Positions 36,010 through 47,691 of a stretch of DNA of 64,000 nt are shown here, piece by piece. The stretch comes from Citrus sinensis (taxonomy: Eukaryota; Streptophyta; Magnoliopsida; Sapindales; Rutaceae). The notes under the pieces are model-generated. The model worked only from the letters and a program-made list of their open reading frames with translations, was not told where the DNA came from and searched no databases. The stretch covers positions 1,922,001 through 1,986,000 of the forward strand of contig NC_068562.1 of assembly GCF_022201045.2 (NCBI RefSeq), in the 5' to 3' direction. The translations under genes and the position numbers were made by a program. The stretch's first letter is position 1; each line of letters opens with the position of its first letter.

Positions 36010-36165
36010 TTAAAATGAAGTGACTGTTCGTGAAAACATATAAAACCAGTATAAGAACACAACAGAGAAGGACTGAACTATGTTGACTCGGAGCCTGTTA
36101 CTACTTTTTATAGCAAAATATGAGAAAATCGTTTTACTTGGTGGTGGAAACATGGCAGAAAACAT
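36010..36165 (-). CDS. Sucrose-control peptide uORF in the bZIP leader
   Basis: A 51-codon frame starting at ATG 36165 (a second in-frame ATG at 36153) and ending 109 nt before the bZIP ATG. Its C-terminal part, VQSFSVVFLYWFYMFS, is the conserved sucrose-control peptide of S1 bZIP leaders (HLVQSFSVVFLYWFYVFS in the family). Known members stall ribosomes near the end of this peptide when sucrose is high and so shut down the main ORF. Here the frame continues for six more residues (RTVTSF) where other members stop right after the Ser. The codon after Ser is CGA in place of TGA. Confidence 0.9.
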   Translation of the reverse strand: MFSAMFPPPSKTIFSYFAIKSSNRLRVNIVQSFSVVFLYWFYMFSRTVTSF

Positions 36166-36201
36166 GATCAAGAACAAGTTATTGAGAAAAAACAAAAACA
36201 A

Positions 36202-39200
36202 AAAAACATTAATGGAGGGAGATGTATTACGGAGTTAGTAATAACAAGGACTGAGATCAATCCAAGGATTTTTGAAAAGAAATGAAAAGAGCTAAAGAAA
36301 GAGAGAGACACACACAAAAAGTTCAAAGCAAAAAAGGTGACAAAATGAAAGCCGTTTTGACGAGAACTTAAAATTGGATTTTATTTATGACTAAAGTTAA
36401 TTAATGAGGGTGTTCATAAGTGTTTTAGTTTAGAACGGGCTATTTCCAATCTTAAAAAAAAAAAAAATTAAACACCCTTATGTTAAATTTTGTATCAAGT
36501 ATAAAATTTGGGTTGAAAAGGAATATCAAGACTCTTTTTTTTCCATAATACTCTTTGAATATAGTAATTAGAAAATTAAATTTAAAGTTTTTTCAATTAA
36601 TATAAATTTAATATTAATAATATAATCTATCTATTAAACTAATAATATTAAATTATTTTTAACATTTAAAATAATATTAAAATTTTAAATTATTAATATC
36701 TTTTTAATGCCCTGGGTTAAATAGATTTTACAATTAACAAAATACGTCCCTATTAATAATACTGAAATTATTTTTAAAATAATTTAATTTCAATTTTAAT
36801 TTATTTATTTTAATATTATGTTTCTATTTATTATTAAAATTACTTTAATATAATAAAATAGGTCTAATAGATTGTAAAATATAAAAATATTTTTTAAATA
36901 TGAAAATTATTTTAAAATTTATATATTATTACATTTAGTATAATGTCGTATTTCTGTTTATTATAAAATTTTGAAGTCAATATTTTTGGGTTTATAGAGT
37001 GAAATGATATTATAGTAAAAAGGGGATTTTGATCCCTTATTAAAAATATGGAGGTTCTTGTGACTATTTTCCTAAATTTTGAAGGTGTTAGTATCTTTTT
37101 TTCCTATATATTATAATATTCATTTCTCAAACATGTAGTAGGTTAAAAAAAAAAAACTAGTTTATAAGGTACATGAGATAGAAAATGTATAACATTACAT
37201 TAACCAATTCCTGCAGTTTTACTTTTCAAGAGAAAAAAATAGCTGATTAAGCATTTAATTTAAATTATAATTTGAAATATATGGCCCCATATTTATCTTT
37301 TTTTCTTTAACCTTTATGCAACAATAATGCATTCCCGTTTGATCATTTGAAAGAAAGAGACTATTGGGAAAACTTAAAAGCTCCATAACTTTCTTTCTTT
37401 TTACTTAAGCATGAACCTCAATCTCTCATATCCTCAAATTTAAACATATATGTCATTGGATTTAAACCATTATCCTGTTACCTTCAATACAAGAGCCGAC
37501 TGACTAACTATTCTTTAGGAAAGAAAAGTTTTCTAACTTTAGATTATAATCACTTGAATAAAAAGAATTATTAACTTGTGTATTCTACACTAAAAAAGAT
37601 TGTCGTAAACTTAAACTTAGCCTAGAAAGCATATTCTCCGCAGATATGAGATTTTCTCCCTCAGCTTTGGCAGGCCTTAAGGTGTTGCCACAACCTTTTT
37701 TTTTTGTTTTTTCCGGGATTCATGACTGTTATTGTTATTATTGAGCAGGCAACCACTAGCAGCTGATATAGTCTTTGGGTGGCGAATGATTCCATATTGG
37801 TTTGTTAATCTTTTAGAGAACTTTGCGATCAGACTCCATGGAGTTCACATCACAGATGATTTAATTGCCACTATATTCTCTCTAGTTTCCGGTACTTTTC
37901 AGGTTCAGTGAAAATAACGACATTGTCTATAAATTAAAATTGGCTAATTTCGGTACGATAATGGTTTTCAAGCTATACATTCTTCTGATAGTATATATAT
38001 GTTTTTTCACCAATTTTTTTTTTTTTTGAGTTTCCCTGCATTGTTCTATAATATATATGATTCTTCTAAATGGTAAAAGCTGATTATATATGCTTTCGTG
38101 AATGTTTCATGTTTTTATTTGGAAGTATGTTATATATGCTTATAAATTTATGGACAATATAAAATTTACCAATCGACGATGGCTATTTACTAAGTAAAAA
38201 TGATTGAACTATCCTTTGAAGATTACGGAACAAGAACTAAATTATAGTAAATGTGAGGAGTAAAGCATGATCCAAATTAACCATACTATAAACTGAAAAG
38301 AAAAAACAAACAAGCAAACACGTTCGCTAGCTTTCTCTGGAAGGAAGTGACTGAAGAAGCTTTTACTTTTTTACTTTTTGTTTATTTAATCCTTATGAAT
38401 TATTGTGGTCAGCAAAATGTATGTAGACAGTAGTAGCGATACTTCTTTCGGAAGCAATAACTTACAATTGGTGAGGGGTATTGTAGAATGTTCCAATATT
38501 CGTTCAGCTTTGTCTTGATTTATCATGGAGTTTTTACCTTTGTAATTGTACGTACAATGACACAATCTCCCTAGTGGCGGTTTCCTTTCCTCTTTGGCCT
38601 TTGCTTATTTGCTATGCATGCTCGCAGTGCGCTCTAGAGTCCCATAGCATTAACTTTGTCAGTCTTATCTGATCATTAAAGTTTCTCAGGGTTGCTTTCT
38701 TTCACATGTAAATTAATCTCGAGCTGTTGTGATGAATTCTTGGTATTACTTTTAGTCGAAATTACTCTTCACTGAAGAATAGAAACATGGCGTGGTTAGA
38801 CTTCTAATAGAAGCCTTCATAGAGCAGCGGCTTAATTTAACTATAAGCCAGAACTGAAGAGTGATTAATGCATTACATAGTATGGTATCAACAATTGACT
38901 AGGCATGTTTATAATATATATAGTGAAATCATTACTCATCATGAAAAATAAGTGCCAACTGGATAAAATATTCTCGTTCATTTTTATCTTTTGGTGGGCA
39001 ATTGTTGCGAAAATAATTCAATAGACTGATCAATGCAGTTGTTAATAAACGCATAAACTCACCATGTGTTTACAGTAGTCGAATTTGGAACAAGCCTCGC
39101 TAGATGTTAAAGCTATGCACACGCCTCCCTTTTGATAAAGATATGAATTAAGATGGGGCTTACTTCTGCAGCTAGACGGAGCTTTGTTTCAGTTCTGACA

Positions 39201-39514
39201 TAAGGGTTATATAGGCTTTTAACTTTTTATTTTGTTTTTTCGTTTACTAATAGAGGTTCTAATTAAGAGTCCAGCAACGTAGTTTTGGCCTCTAACTAAT
39301 AGGTGAAATATATAACCAGATAACATCCGGTAGTACGTAGTTACATATAGACATGCAGACCAAGTCCATGACACTTCCATCTCCCATCTTATCTAAGAGC
39401 ATCCATTAATTGTAAAATACTAGAAATTAGAACACATGGGTATAAAATAAAAATGGCATTAGCGGGAGGGATAGTGCGTTGATTGGGGAAACTGGGGGTT
39501 CCCAAGGTAGTGTT
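36202..39514. other. AT-rich gap between the two bZIP copies
   Basis: About 3.3 kb without a gene. The part from 36400 to 37200 is extremely AT-rich with many short homopolymers. The remainder has ordinary intergenic composition. No terminal repeats or target duplications were evident. Confidence 0.5.
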
Positions 39515-39850
39515 CAATGAGATGGTCGGATAGAACTGGAAGCAGCATTAATCTTTTCACAGACAAGGGGAAGGGGAAGCCTCGGCCTAGGGTTTTGGTT
39601 AGCCCTAAGAGTAGCATTCTCAGTTGCAAGTTGGCAGCAAGACTGGCGTCACGCGCTCAAGCGAGCGCACGACTGTGTGTTTTCCTCCTTGAGATGGTTG
39701 ATGAGAGCCTTAAACTCATGCAACTTCTCCAGCTTCCTGATCCTGGAGCGACGTGCCGATTCTCAACTTTTAATCATTCTTTTCCGCCTTTGTTCCATAT
39801 CTTGAAGACGCTTCAAGTCCTCGTCACTACTGCTTCTGTTTGGAATCATC
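39515..39850 (-). pseudogene. Decayed tandem copy of the S1 bZIP gene
   Basis: Read on the minus strand from the ATG at 39849, the sequence gives MIPNRSSSDEDLKRLQDMEQ, then RRKRMIKS, a stop, and ESARRSRIRKLEKLHEFKAL. This is the S1 basic region (RKRMISNRESARRSRMRK in live genes), with the codons around the invariant Asn replaced by a stop. Further on, ENTQSCARLSA is followed by another stop, then ATENATLRA corresponds to the zipper segment AENAVLRA, after which similarity is lost. With the uORF relic at 40271-40320 it shows that the unit once included the leader. It keeps the more standard ESARRSR core, unlike the live neighbour. Confidence 0.85.
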
Positions 39851-39916
39851 ACTACTGAGTCTGGCCTAAGGCCAAGAGTGTTTCTGTTTCCACCAACGCC
39901 AACCATAACCCGAAAT

Positions 39917-39965
39917 AGTTTCTATATATGTACGTATGTATATAGAAAGTACATATATAGAAACT
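39917..39965. repeat. Perfect 17 bp inverted repeat in the pseudogene leader
   Basis: AGTTTCTATATATGTAC at 39917-39933 is mirrored exactly at 39949-39965 with a 15 nt loop. It lies in sequence separating the bZIP relic from its uORF relic; that spacer is about 300 nt longer than in the live gene, so extra DNA has been inserted here. Confidence 0.7.
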
Positions 39966-40270
39966 GGAATTAATAAATATACTTGGTGTGAATGGAAAAG
40001 CTCCGAGTCCGAGCCCCAGGCGTGCAATTTATTTTGAAATAAACAGTTATGCGTACAAAAATAATGATTAGTTCGAAGGAGTATAAGATAATGTAAAAAA
40101 AAATACTAAAGAGAGAAAGACGAGAGAAAGTGTGTTGAAAAAAAAGAGAGAAGGCTGGGTAGAGAAAGAGCAAAATTCTCATCTTTTTTCTCTCTTTAGC
40201 ATTACACATATGTAAAATTATAGATGCACATAATTCATGTTTTGGGATAACCAAATGAAGTGACAATTAT

Positions 40271-40320
40271 TCATGAAAATGTATAAAACAGGTATAGAAA
40301 ATTTCACTTAGTACGAAGAG
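40271..40320 (-). pseudogene. Relic of the sucrose-control uORF
   Basis: Aligned with the live leader, the minus strand reads TACCTGTTTTATACATTTTC followed by ATGA, giving YLFYTFS and then a TGA stop, where the live copy has YWFYMFS and then CGA. The downstream phrase GTCACTTCATTT is the same in both copies. Codons farther upstream (the VQSFSVV part) are deleted or altered. This supports duplication of gene plus leader. Confidence 0.75.
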
Positions 40321-43300
40321 CCGGAAATTAAATTATGTTTTAGAAAATTTTCAAAACAATTGGGGGTATTTACAGAAGAGATGATACATTTCTAATTATT
40401 AAATTATAAACTTAAAGAAAACTTGATTTGTGGTCATAAATTAATTTACAAATTAAAGTTGATGGTTTTAAAATTCAATAATATTATATTTACTTAGTTT
40501 AGATATTTTATTGGGATATTCATTTATGTATCACAAATTATTTAATGTCATATAAATTATATTAGTTGATTTTATTATTAATTATTAATCTATTATTTTT
40601 ACAATGCTACATTAATGGGTATTCCAATTAATTATCGAAAATGAATAAGCATAGCATTTCTCTTAAAAATCAATGATCAAGATTAAATTTTGATGTAACA
40701 GTTGTAGATCAAGAAGTGTACATGCATGAAGGCTTGCATCAAATTTTATAAATTGGCCGGACATGGGTCGGCTCTTTACACATTATAAAACCTTCCTACA
40801 AGTATCTCCTCTCCCATCATTCTCCTAACTATTATATACATGAAACATGTATATTTTATGCATTAATTGTCACGTGTTTATTATAAACAAAGATTAGTAA
40901 TATCCTAAATTCTTCCTACAAGTAAATTTGGTGTGTCAGTATTTGATGAATGTAAACATCATAAAATCACATGATTAATAGTAAGTTTCGTTATTATTTT
41001 TATTCAATCAATTGTGTTTCATTATCTTCTAATCAATCGATTATGTTAACAATTTCAGTTGCATAAAATAGTCATCATAAAAATAATTTGTGGCTATCGT
41101 TATTATTATACAAACCCAGACGGTTAGATTTACACCAATTCAAGAACGTTTAGATTTAATTTTGTTAATTAATTGAGATTGCAGTCAAACAAATAATATT
41201 TCGATTTTATTCTAAAGCCAGTTTGATAATACTGTATCTTTGAAAATGGTGATCTTATAATTTGAAAAAAAATGCTCCTGCATATTTTTAAATTATTAAA
41301 ATTACCTTTGTGAAAGACACTATCATGGTTGAGCCATGATAATGGCGGCATGCACACTGGCTTGACATCGTTGCTAACCTATAGCAAGGAAATATGTATA
41401 TGCTTAATTGGTTTAAGAACGTTATCTTCTAAAGAAAAATATAAGTGCCTCAAAATTCAAACTGCTGAACGTGCATGTTGATTGTTGAAGCTCGGGCATT
41501 ATAGTGAACATAAATGAAATTGTGAAGAATCCATAAAGTAGCACTTAAAGTAGCATTTAATCATTCAAATTACTAAGTAATGGTTGGGATTACTTATCTG
41601 AGCAATTTAAACTTGTTGAGCGAGCATAACTGATCTTCGAAATCTTACTGCAGAAAGAGTACATAAGCCACAAATATAAAAATAACTTGAACGTATAATC
41701 TAGTGAGTTAACAGTAGTAGAAAGACAGAATTGAAGAATCAACTAACAGGCCCAGGCAAACATTTATAAAATACATATATAACTCATATTCAACACAAAA
41801 ATTACACCCGATTGACTCAGACCTATTAATTAAACAAACAATACTTGAACTTTTTGATACTATTCTTCAATTTTTTCATGTCGTCTCACGTACCTTAACA
41901 TGACCCCTTAGCAATTTAGCATGACTTAATTACAGTTAACAAAATAGGTGGTATAGGAAAAAAAGGGGCCACTCGAATTTGTCGTGATTTACATGGGGAC
42001 GGGGGTTTCTTTTTCTCATCTTCATTTTTAGGCTTTAGCTTTGCAGTAGGAGTTTCACATGATGCTAATAATGTTACCCAATCCCCATCAAGTGGAGTCC
42101 AATCAGTTCGAAAGCAAAGCGGCATCCTTTTGTCTGTTTCTTCTCATATCTCAAAGTTTTTTTTTTTTTTTTTTTTTTTTTTGAGAAGCTCCAATCTCAA
42201 AGTTAATTCTTCATTGGGAACAAATTTTACCCTCTGATTGACAAAAGTAAAGATAAGGCTATGAACGTAGGTAATCGGCTAGAAAACCGACGTCGAGATT
42301 CCCTCAACTTTGAATTCAATCATTCGACCTTTCAATTTTCGAGAGCCATGTTTTTAGGTTTCCCGACGGGAGTGGGTTAGTGTTTAACTCATACGGATGC
42401 AGATTAGTAGCCTTAAATAATATAAAAGTGACTCTTAACATAATGGAGCCGATTGATAGGATCAGTTTCTAATTTAATTGTACTGTAAATTTACGAACCT
42501 AAAATAATTTGATCATGAATCGTCTATGTTTCTTTGTTCATGAATCATGAAGCATATGGAAAGAAAATGTTGACTGATGGGGAAGTGGGTGGTTGCAATA
42601 TACAAATTATAAGGGAAATGACCAAATATTTAAAAACTCTATAAAAATTTAGATTTATTAAGCAATCCACGCCTTACGCTTCATAAGTATAAATTTTCCT
42701 CCTAATGATGATTAAAAGTATCAAAATTTCACTCATTGTTAAAGTACACTTTGAAGTCTTAATATAGAAGCTCATTAGAATACCAACTTAAATAACCAAA
42801 TAACCAATATATACAAATGGTAATTTAAAGGGTTAGATCTTTACCTTCACACGTATCTATAGCTTATGAGAACTTGTAACGATTGGCTAGTTTTTAATCT
42901 ATCAAGTTGAATACATGAAAAAGACATTTTAACTTCTAAATTAGTACTTGATTAAAATTAAAGAAAGAAGAAGAAAATGAATTTTCTCTTTGTAAATGTG
43001 AACAATGTTCTCAAAGGCTAAAGACCCATTTATTTTAGAGATAAGTCTCTATTTATAGATGATAGGTGATGTGAAATTAAGGTTTTACCTTGAACCCCAC
43101 TCATAAGGACACATGTCATCTGTCATTATTATACACGTGGATGTAAATTTGGTTGTAGGAGATCATATATATTTATTCTGTATGTGCTTGTTTTCCTATC
43201 TTTATGACTTTGGCCATAATTTCGACCGTGGATTTTGAATAAGCATGACTCTAATTCACCCTCTTACAATTTTTTATAAGTTCTTGAAAAAAAATTTCAT

Positions 43301-44067
43301 GAACGTTATTTCTTTGGAATAATTCCTTTTTGGCGGTGGCAGCCTGCCAACTCCTAATGTATGAGATGGGGGCTCCTAAAGAACGTTAATGGGTGCAATT
43401 AGTACTGCTCTTAATGAATCCAGACTTGGGCTTTGCTTACTCTCTATAGGTTCGAGGCTTTATTCAAAATTCCTTCCTTTATCAAATAAAAATCCTTTTG
43501 CCTCCACCCTTTTCCTCTTGCTGTCAAAGCTGGTAAGGACGTCTGCTAACCGTCGGGAAATTGCAGTGGACAAATGAAGAACGCATTGCCTCCGGTTTTA
43601 CTTATCAAATGCACTCTCGAAAGAAATTTATCCTTTTGGAATTGTAAACTCTAAAATTGAGTTGCGGAGAAAATATGTATTGCTCGATAGGTGGGTAAAC
43701 AAGGACACACTGTTGCCTGGGAGTATTCACAATTCTGGAAGGAAAGAATAACATCTTGCGAATAATATTTGCACAATAAGAACTATTGAAGATTACTAAG
43801 AGACAGTATATCATACACGCATCATAAATAAAACAACAGCCAATCAGCCATATATTCATAAACTATTAACACAAACTAAATATTTACAAGCTTCAAGAAG
43901 GCATGTCCCTTAATCAAAGTATCAAATTAATAAAAAAGATGCTAGACAAAAATCTTGGTGGAAGAACTTTGCCAACACAAGTCTCAGTAGAACCCTCCCA
44001 AGTAGAAATGTAAAGCCTTAAGACAACAAAGAAGCAGCAGAAACAGAGAAAGCTTTTATAGCATCAC
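40321..44067. other. Long AT-rich intergenic region
   Basis: About 3.7 kb without a gene I can support. It contains a T run at 42157-42182. A minus-strand frame at 41916-42125 starting MPLCFRTDWTPLDGDWVTLL has coding-like composition but no recognised family. The rest is AT-rich with no clear element ends. Confidence 0.45.
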
Positions 44068-46063
44068 CTAGGCAATGGCAAATGCAGCCTCTGGGTGGTA
44101 ATGTAGCATCTCATTCCACATCATCTGCCTGATTATCTGTTCTCCAATGTTCTCGTCAATGTCAAGACTAAGAGGAACCTGGGCAGGTGGGTTGCACTGG
44201 GGATCATAGAGCCCTGACATGTAAGGGTGTTGAAGTGCCTCTGTGACTGTGATTCTCTTAGAGGGTTCAAAAACAAGCATTTTCTGCAATAAGTCTAGGG
44301 CTAATGGATCAGCCTGGGGATAAAGACTGGAAAAGTGGGTCCCCCTGGAGTAAGGGAGTGATTTGATGAATCTCCTGGCTTTTGGACTATCGATGAACTC
44401 CAGATCTGCTTCCTGTTGGGTTCCAAGGACACTGATAATTAGTTTTAGCTGGTTAAGGCACTCAGTTCCAGGGAAGATAGGTTTCCTTCCAAGAATCTCA
44501 GCAAATATGCATCCGACCGACCACACGTCGATGGAGGTTCCATAATTGTCGCAGCAGAGTAGGAGCTCAGGTGCACGGTACCAGCGGGTAACAACATATT
44601 CAGTCATGAACTGTTCATTGCCCCTGCTGGTTCGTGCCAATCCAAAATCGCATATCTTCAAGTCACAGTTTGCATTGACTAGAAGGTTCCCAGGCTTCAA
44701 GTCCCGGTGAAGGATGTTTGCTGAGTGAAGATACTTCAGCCCTCGCAGCAACTAAAACATAGAATTAAAATTTATCACTATCAGACCAAATACCAAACAC
44801 AATAAAACGCTTGAGAGTCATCTACAGTTTTGTAAAAAAAGAAAAAAGAAAAAAAAACACAGTTTCTATGCCACTAAATCAAACTCCATTTAGCATAGTC
44901 GGACAGTCATTAGTGCTAACACAAGAGAGGCATGAGGGTTCTTGTAACCATAAGGTACTAGCAGGCAGCACAGCTTTTAACTACCTGTAGTGTAGATTAA
45001 ACTCCAATCACAGAGAGCACAAGAGGGGACAGAGGGACATATTTCAAACAACATCACAAAAGGACCTTGACATGATAACCCCCTCTGTGATTGAACAAAA
45101 GGCTGAATCAGAAGAATGTTCAAGGTATAAGCATCACTTGGTCGAGAACTGCAGGATATACACCGTTACAGCACATTTTTGGCAGGACTAATAGATTATC
45201 AATTTTTCCCTTCATTGAAGTTATCAAAAGCAAACAAATTTCAACTAAAGGACTGAAAGTAAATTACGTCAAGAAGAACCAACCAATACTAGATTTTGAT
45301 GCAAGATTACCATTTGAAGGAGTATCAAAATTCCAAAATTACAAATATAACAATCAACAACATAGTTCCAAGTTGATTGTTTCAGTTTCTTGAATACCCA
45401 TCTAACGTTAAGCAAACAAGTTTTCTACATAAACTTATAAATCCTCAGCTAAGCAAAGTCCAATCATAAGCAAGCTAATACATTTCCTATTCTCACTAAA
45501 AATTTATGTCAAGAAATATTCTATAAATCTGCATTGGAAATAAAACAGTAAAAAGAATGAAGTTATTTAGCAGATTCACACAGTTTAATCCCATTAAAAA
45601 ACCCCTCTTATAAAATGCTACTAAAGATGTGATATAATACCTGAAAGACAAAATACTTGCAATGATCATTGGACAGGGACTGAGAAGATTTGATAATCTG
45701 ATGCAAGTCCGTGTCCATGAGCTCATAAACCAAATACACATCCTTGAAACTGATCCTATGAGTAGGCATCATAACATCCTTCAAAGCAATAACATTGTCA
45801 TGCTTAATATGTCTGAGCAGCACCAACTCCCTCAAAGTTCTCAATGCATCGATTCGATTCTCAAACACATTATTGATCTTCTTGATCGCAACTTTCTCGT
45901 TCGTCTCCCTATTGATGGAAGAACAGACAACCCCGTATGCTCCCCGACCAATTGGTTTGATTGGAACGTACTTTGTATCAATTTCAAACAATGTTTGCCA
46001 CATCATGTAATAATGCTTCCCTCTTGACCTCATCCCATTTGGAGGTTCAACCAGAGTGGCCAT
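44068..46063 (-). CDS. Group C MAP kinase (MPK7-like)
   Basis: Two coding exons, 46063-45641 and 44751-44068, give 368 residues, the same length as I recall for Arabidopsis MPK7. The Gly-rich loop GRGAYG is at 39-44 and the catalytic Lys in VAIKK at 61. [10 protein letters not shown] starts at 156, DFG is at 176-178 and the activation motif TEY at 191-193. The short C-terminus without the extension of TDY kinases and the N-terminus [11 protein letters not shown] mark group C (MPK1/2/7/14). These kinases act below MKK3 in stress and circadian-related signalling. An intron in the leader (46297-46068, GTAAGT donor, TTTTCAG acceptor) precedes the ATG by only 4 nt. All kinase residues I checked are intact. 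Confidence 0.95.
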
Positions 46064-46297
46064 CTCCCTGAAAATAACAAGAATTCAGTCTAAATAATCC
46101 ATTTATGACTACATTTGACTAACACAACAGCTCAATTAAACATTAAAAAAAAAAAAAAAAAAGCGGGGCAAAAAGAGAAACCTACATATGACAATCAATT
46201 TGAAAGCGAAAAAACGCGGACAATAGTATGAAGTTTAAGCTGAACGAAGAGATATGTTTATATACCGAAGAAAAGGACATTCAGAATCGATACTTAC

Positions 46298-47584
46298 TTG
46301 CCGCTACGACTTGTTTGCTTTGATGTTTCGCGATCGCTGATTCTCTTCTCACCTACTTTTCCAAGTAGTAAACTTTTGCACTTTTCAGCCAATTAACCAT
46401 CCCCAAAGCAGCTCAATCGAATGCAATATAAGAAGCTTCTTCGCTGATTCGTCAAAAACAAAAATTCGGAATTCAAAGGGGAGCAGCGAGTTCGTCGCTT
46501 AAATACAAATTACATTGCATCTATATTCTGAATGTCTGATCCGATGGGATCTAAATGGTTTATCCGATCTGTGAGATTCCTTATCTCGTCGCGATCGGAT
46601 TCAGAGCCGAGCCTGAGCCTGAGAGAGAGGGCGAATAATTTATGCTTACATATGCATAGGGGAGTAAAGAAGAGGCGACGCCCACATGGCAATTTTTTTA
46701 AAAACTACACAAGACGACACCAGAGTCGACGTGTTTCTTTGAGTAATTATCATCTTTCGGCTTTCGGCTTGCTGCAGTCTTCACTCTTCACTCATGCGCA
46801 CACAATTACGTCTGTATTTTTATTGTTAGCATTTAGCAATTAGCAATTAGCAATTAGCAGCCGTATCTTCCTTCCGTTGTGTTGACCTTTGGCTTTGGCT
46901 GGCTCTCCAGCTCCCCTCCCTCGTTTATCCTTTGCTCTCTTCTCTGCCTTGGTGTTTCCAATATCCGGGGAAGTAACTTTCTTCTAAAATTAGAATAATT
47001 TTTAAAAATTTAAAAAAAAAAAGAATTTTTTTTTTAAATTTTTACTTCCACAGGGTATCATATTTGCACAAATTATAAATTTAATTTTTATAAGGTGTAA
47101 TATGATTACAATTAATTTAATTTTTTTTTATATTATTAGTTATTTAATTCAATTTGTTAATATATGTTTATCCACTTAAATGAATCGAGATACCAAGTAA
47201 TTAAAATTTCTTGAATTTCATAGCCTTTCATTTTAATATTTATGAGAGAGCAAGACCGATAAAGTATAATAAAAAAATATTAGTTAGGTAAATTGTTTTT
47301 TTTTTTTATGTAATTATTAAATGTATAAAACTGAAATGTTGCGACGAAATCTTGAGCTGGCGGCGAATGCATGTGCTAGGATTGGACCAGGCAGGCGAGG
47401 TAGCGCGAAGGCAAGAGGAGTAGTTAAAAAGACCTGCTCTTGACTGGCTTTCCTGCATTTGGTAAAAACGTGAAAAAAGGACTGAAAAGCTTTGAGAATA
47501 CTCCTCCCAGCCTCCCAAATAATAATTAAGCCTTTGCTTTTCCTTCAATCCATCATTAATCTCGTGAATGACAATATGGTACTT
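46298..47584. other. MPK7-like leader, promoter and AT-rich flank
   Basis: The first leader exon probably lies between 46298 and about 46690, where the sequence is GC-balanced. Beyond it the DNA becomes AT-rich, with three tandem copies of a short TAGCAATTAGC motif near 46829-46860. No gene is visible. Confidence 0.45.
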
Positions 47585-47691
47585 CTATCTTACATGCATG
47601 TAAGATACATTCCTCTCACATAAATGGTATGTGGGTCCCACACATGCACTATTCATGTGAGGGGAATGTATCTTACATGCATATAAGATAG
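47585..47691. mobile_element. Foldback MITE, 107 bp
   Basis: Arms 47585-47633 and 47641-47691 are inverted copies with a few mismatches. The first reads CTATCTTACATGCATGTAAG; the complement of the second starts CTATCTTATATGCATGTAAG. Only about 7 nt separate them. Each arm contains its own short palindrome (CTTACATGCATGTAAG). The structure is typical of a small non-autonomous foldback element. Confidence 0.75.

Noticed and set aside
39517-39858. Plus-strand open frame of 113 codons
   Set aside because: It is the antisense shadow of the decayed bZIP copy; the minus strand gives recognisable bZIP sequence.
41916-42125. Minus-strand frame beginning MPLCFRTDWTPLDGDWVTLL
   Set aside because: Composition is mildly coding-like but I recognise no family, there is no splice or promoter support, and it lies in AT-rich DNA.
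42990-43200. Possible solo LTR suggested by a CTATTTATAGATG stretch
   Set aside because: No matching second end, target duplication or TG..CA boundary was found, so the resemblance is too weak to call.
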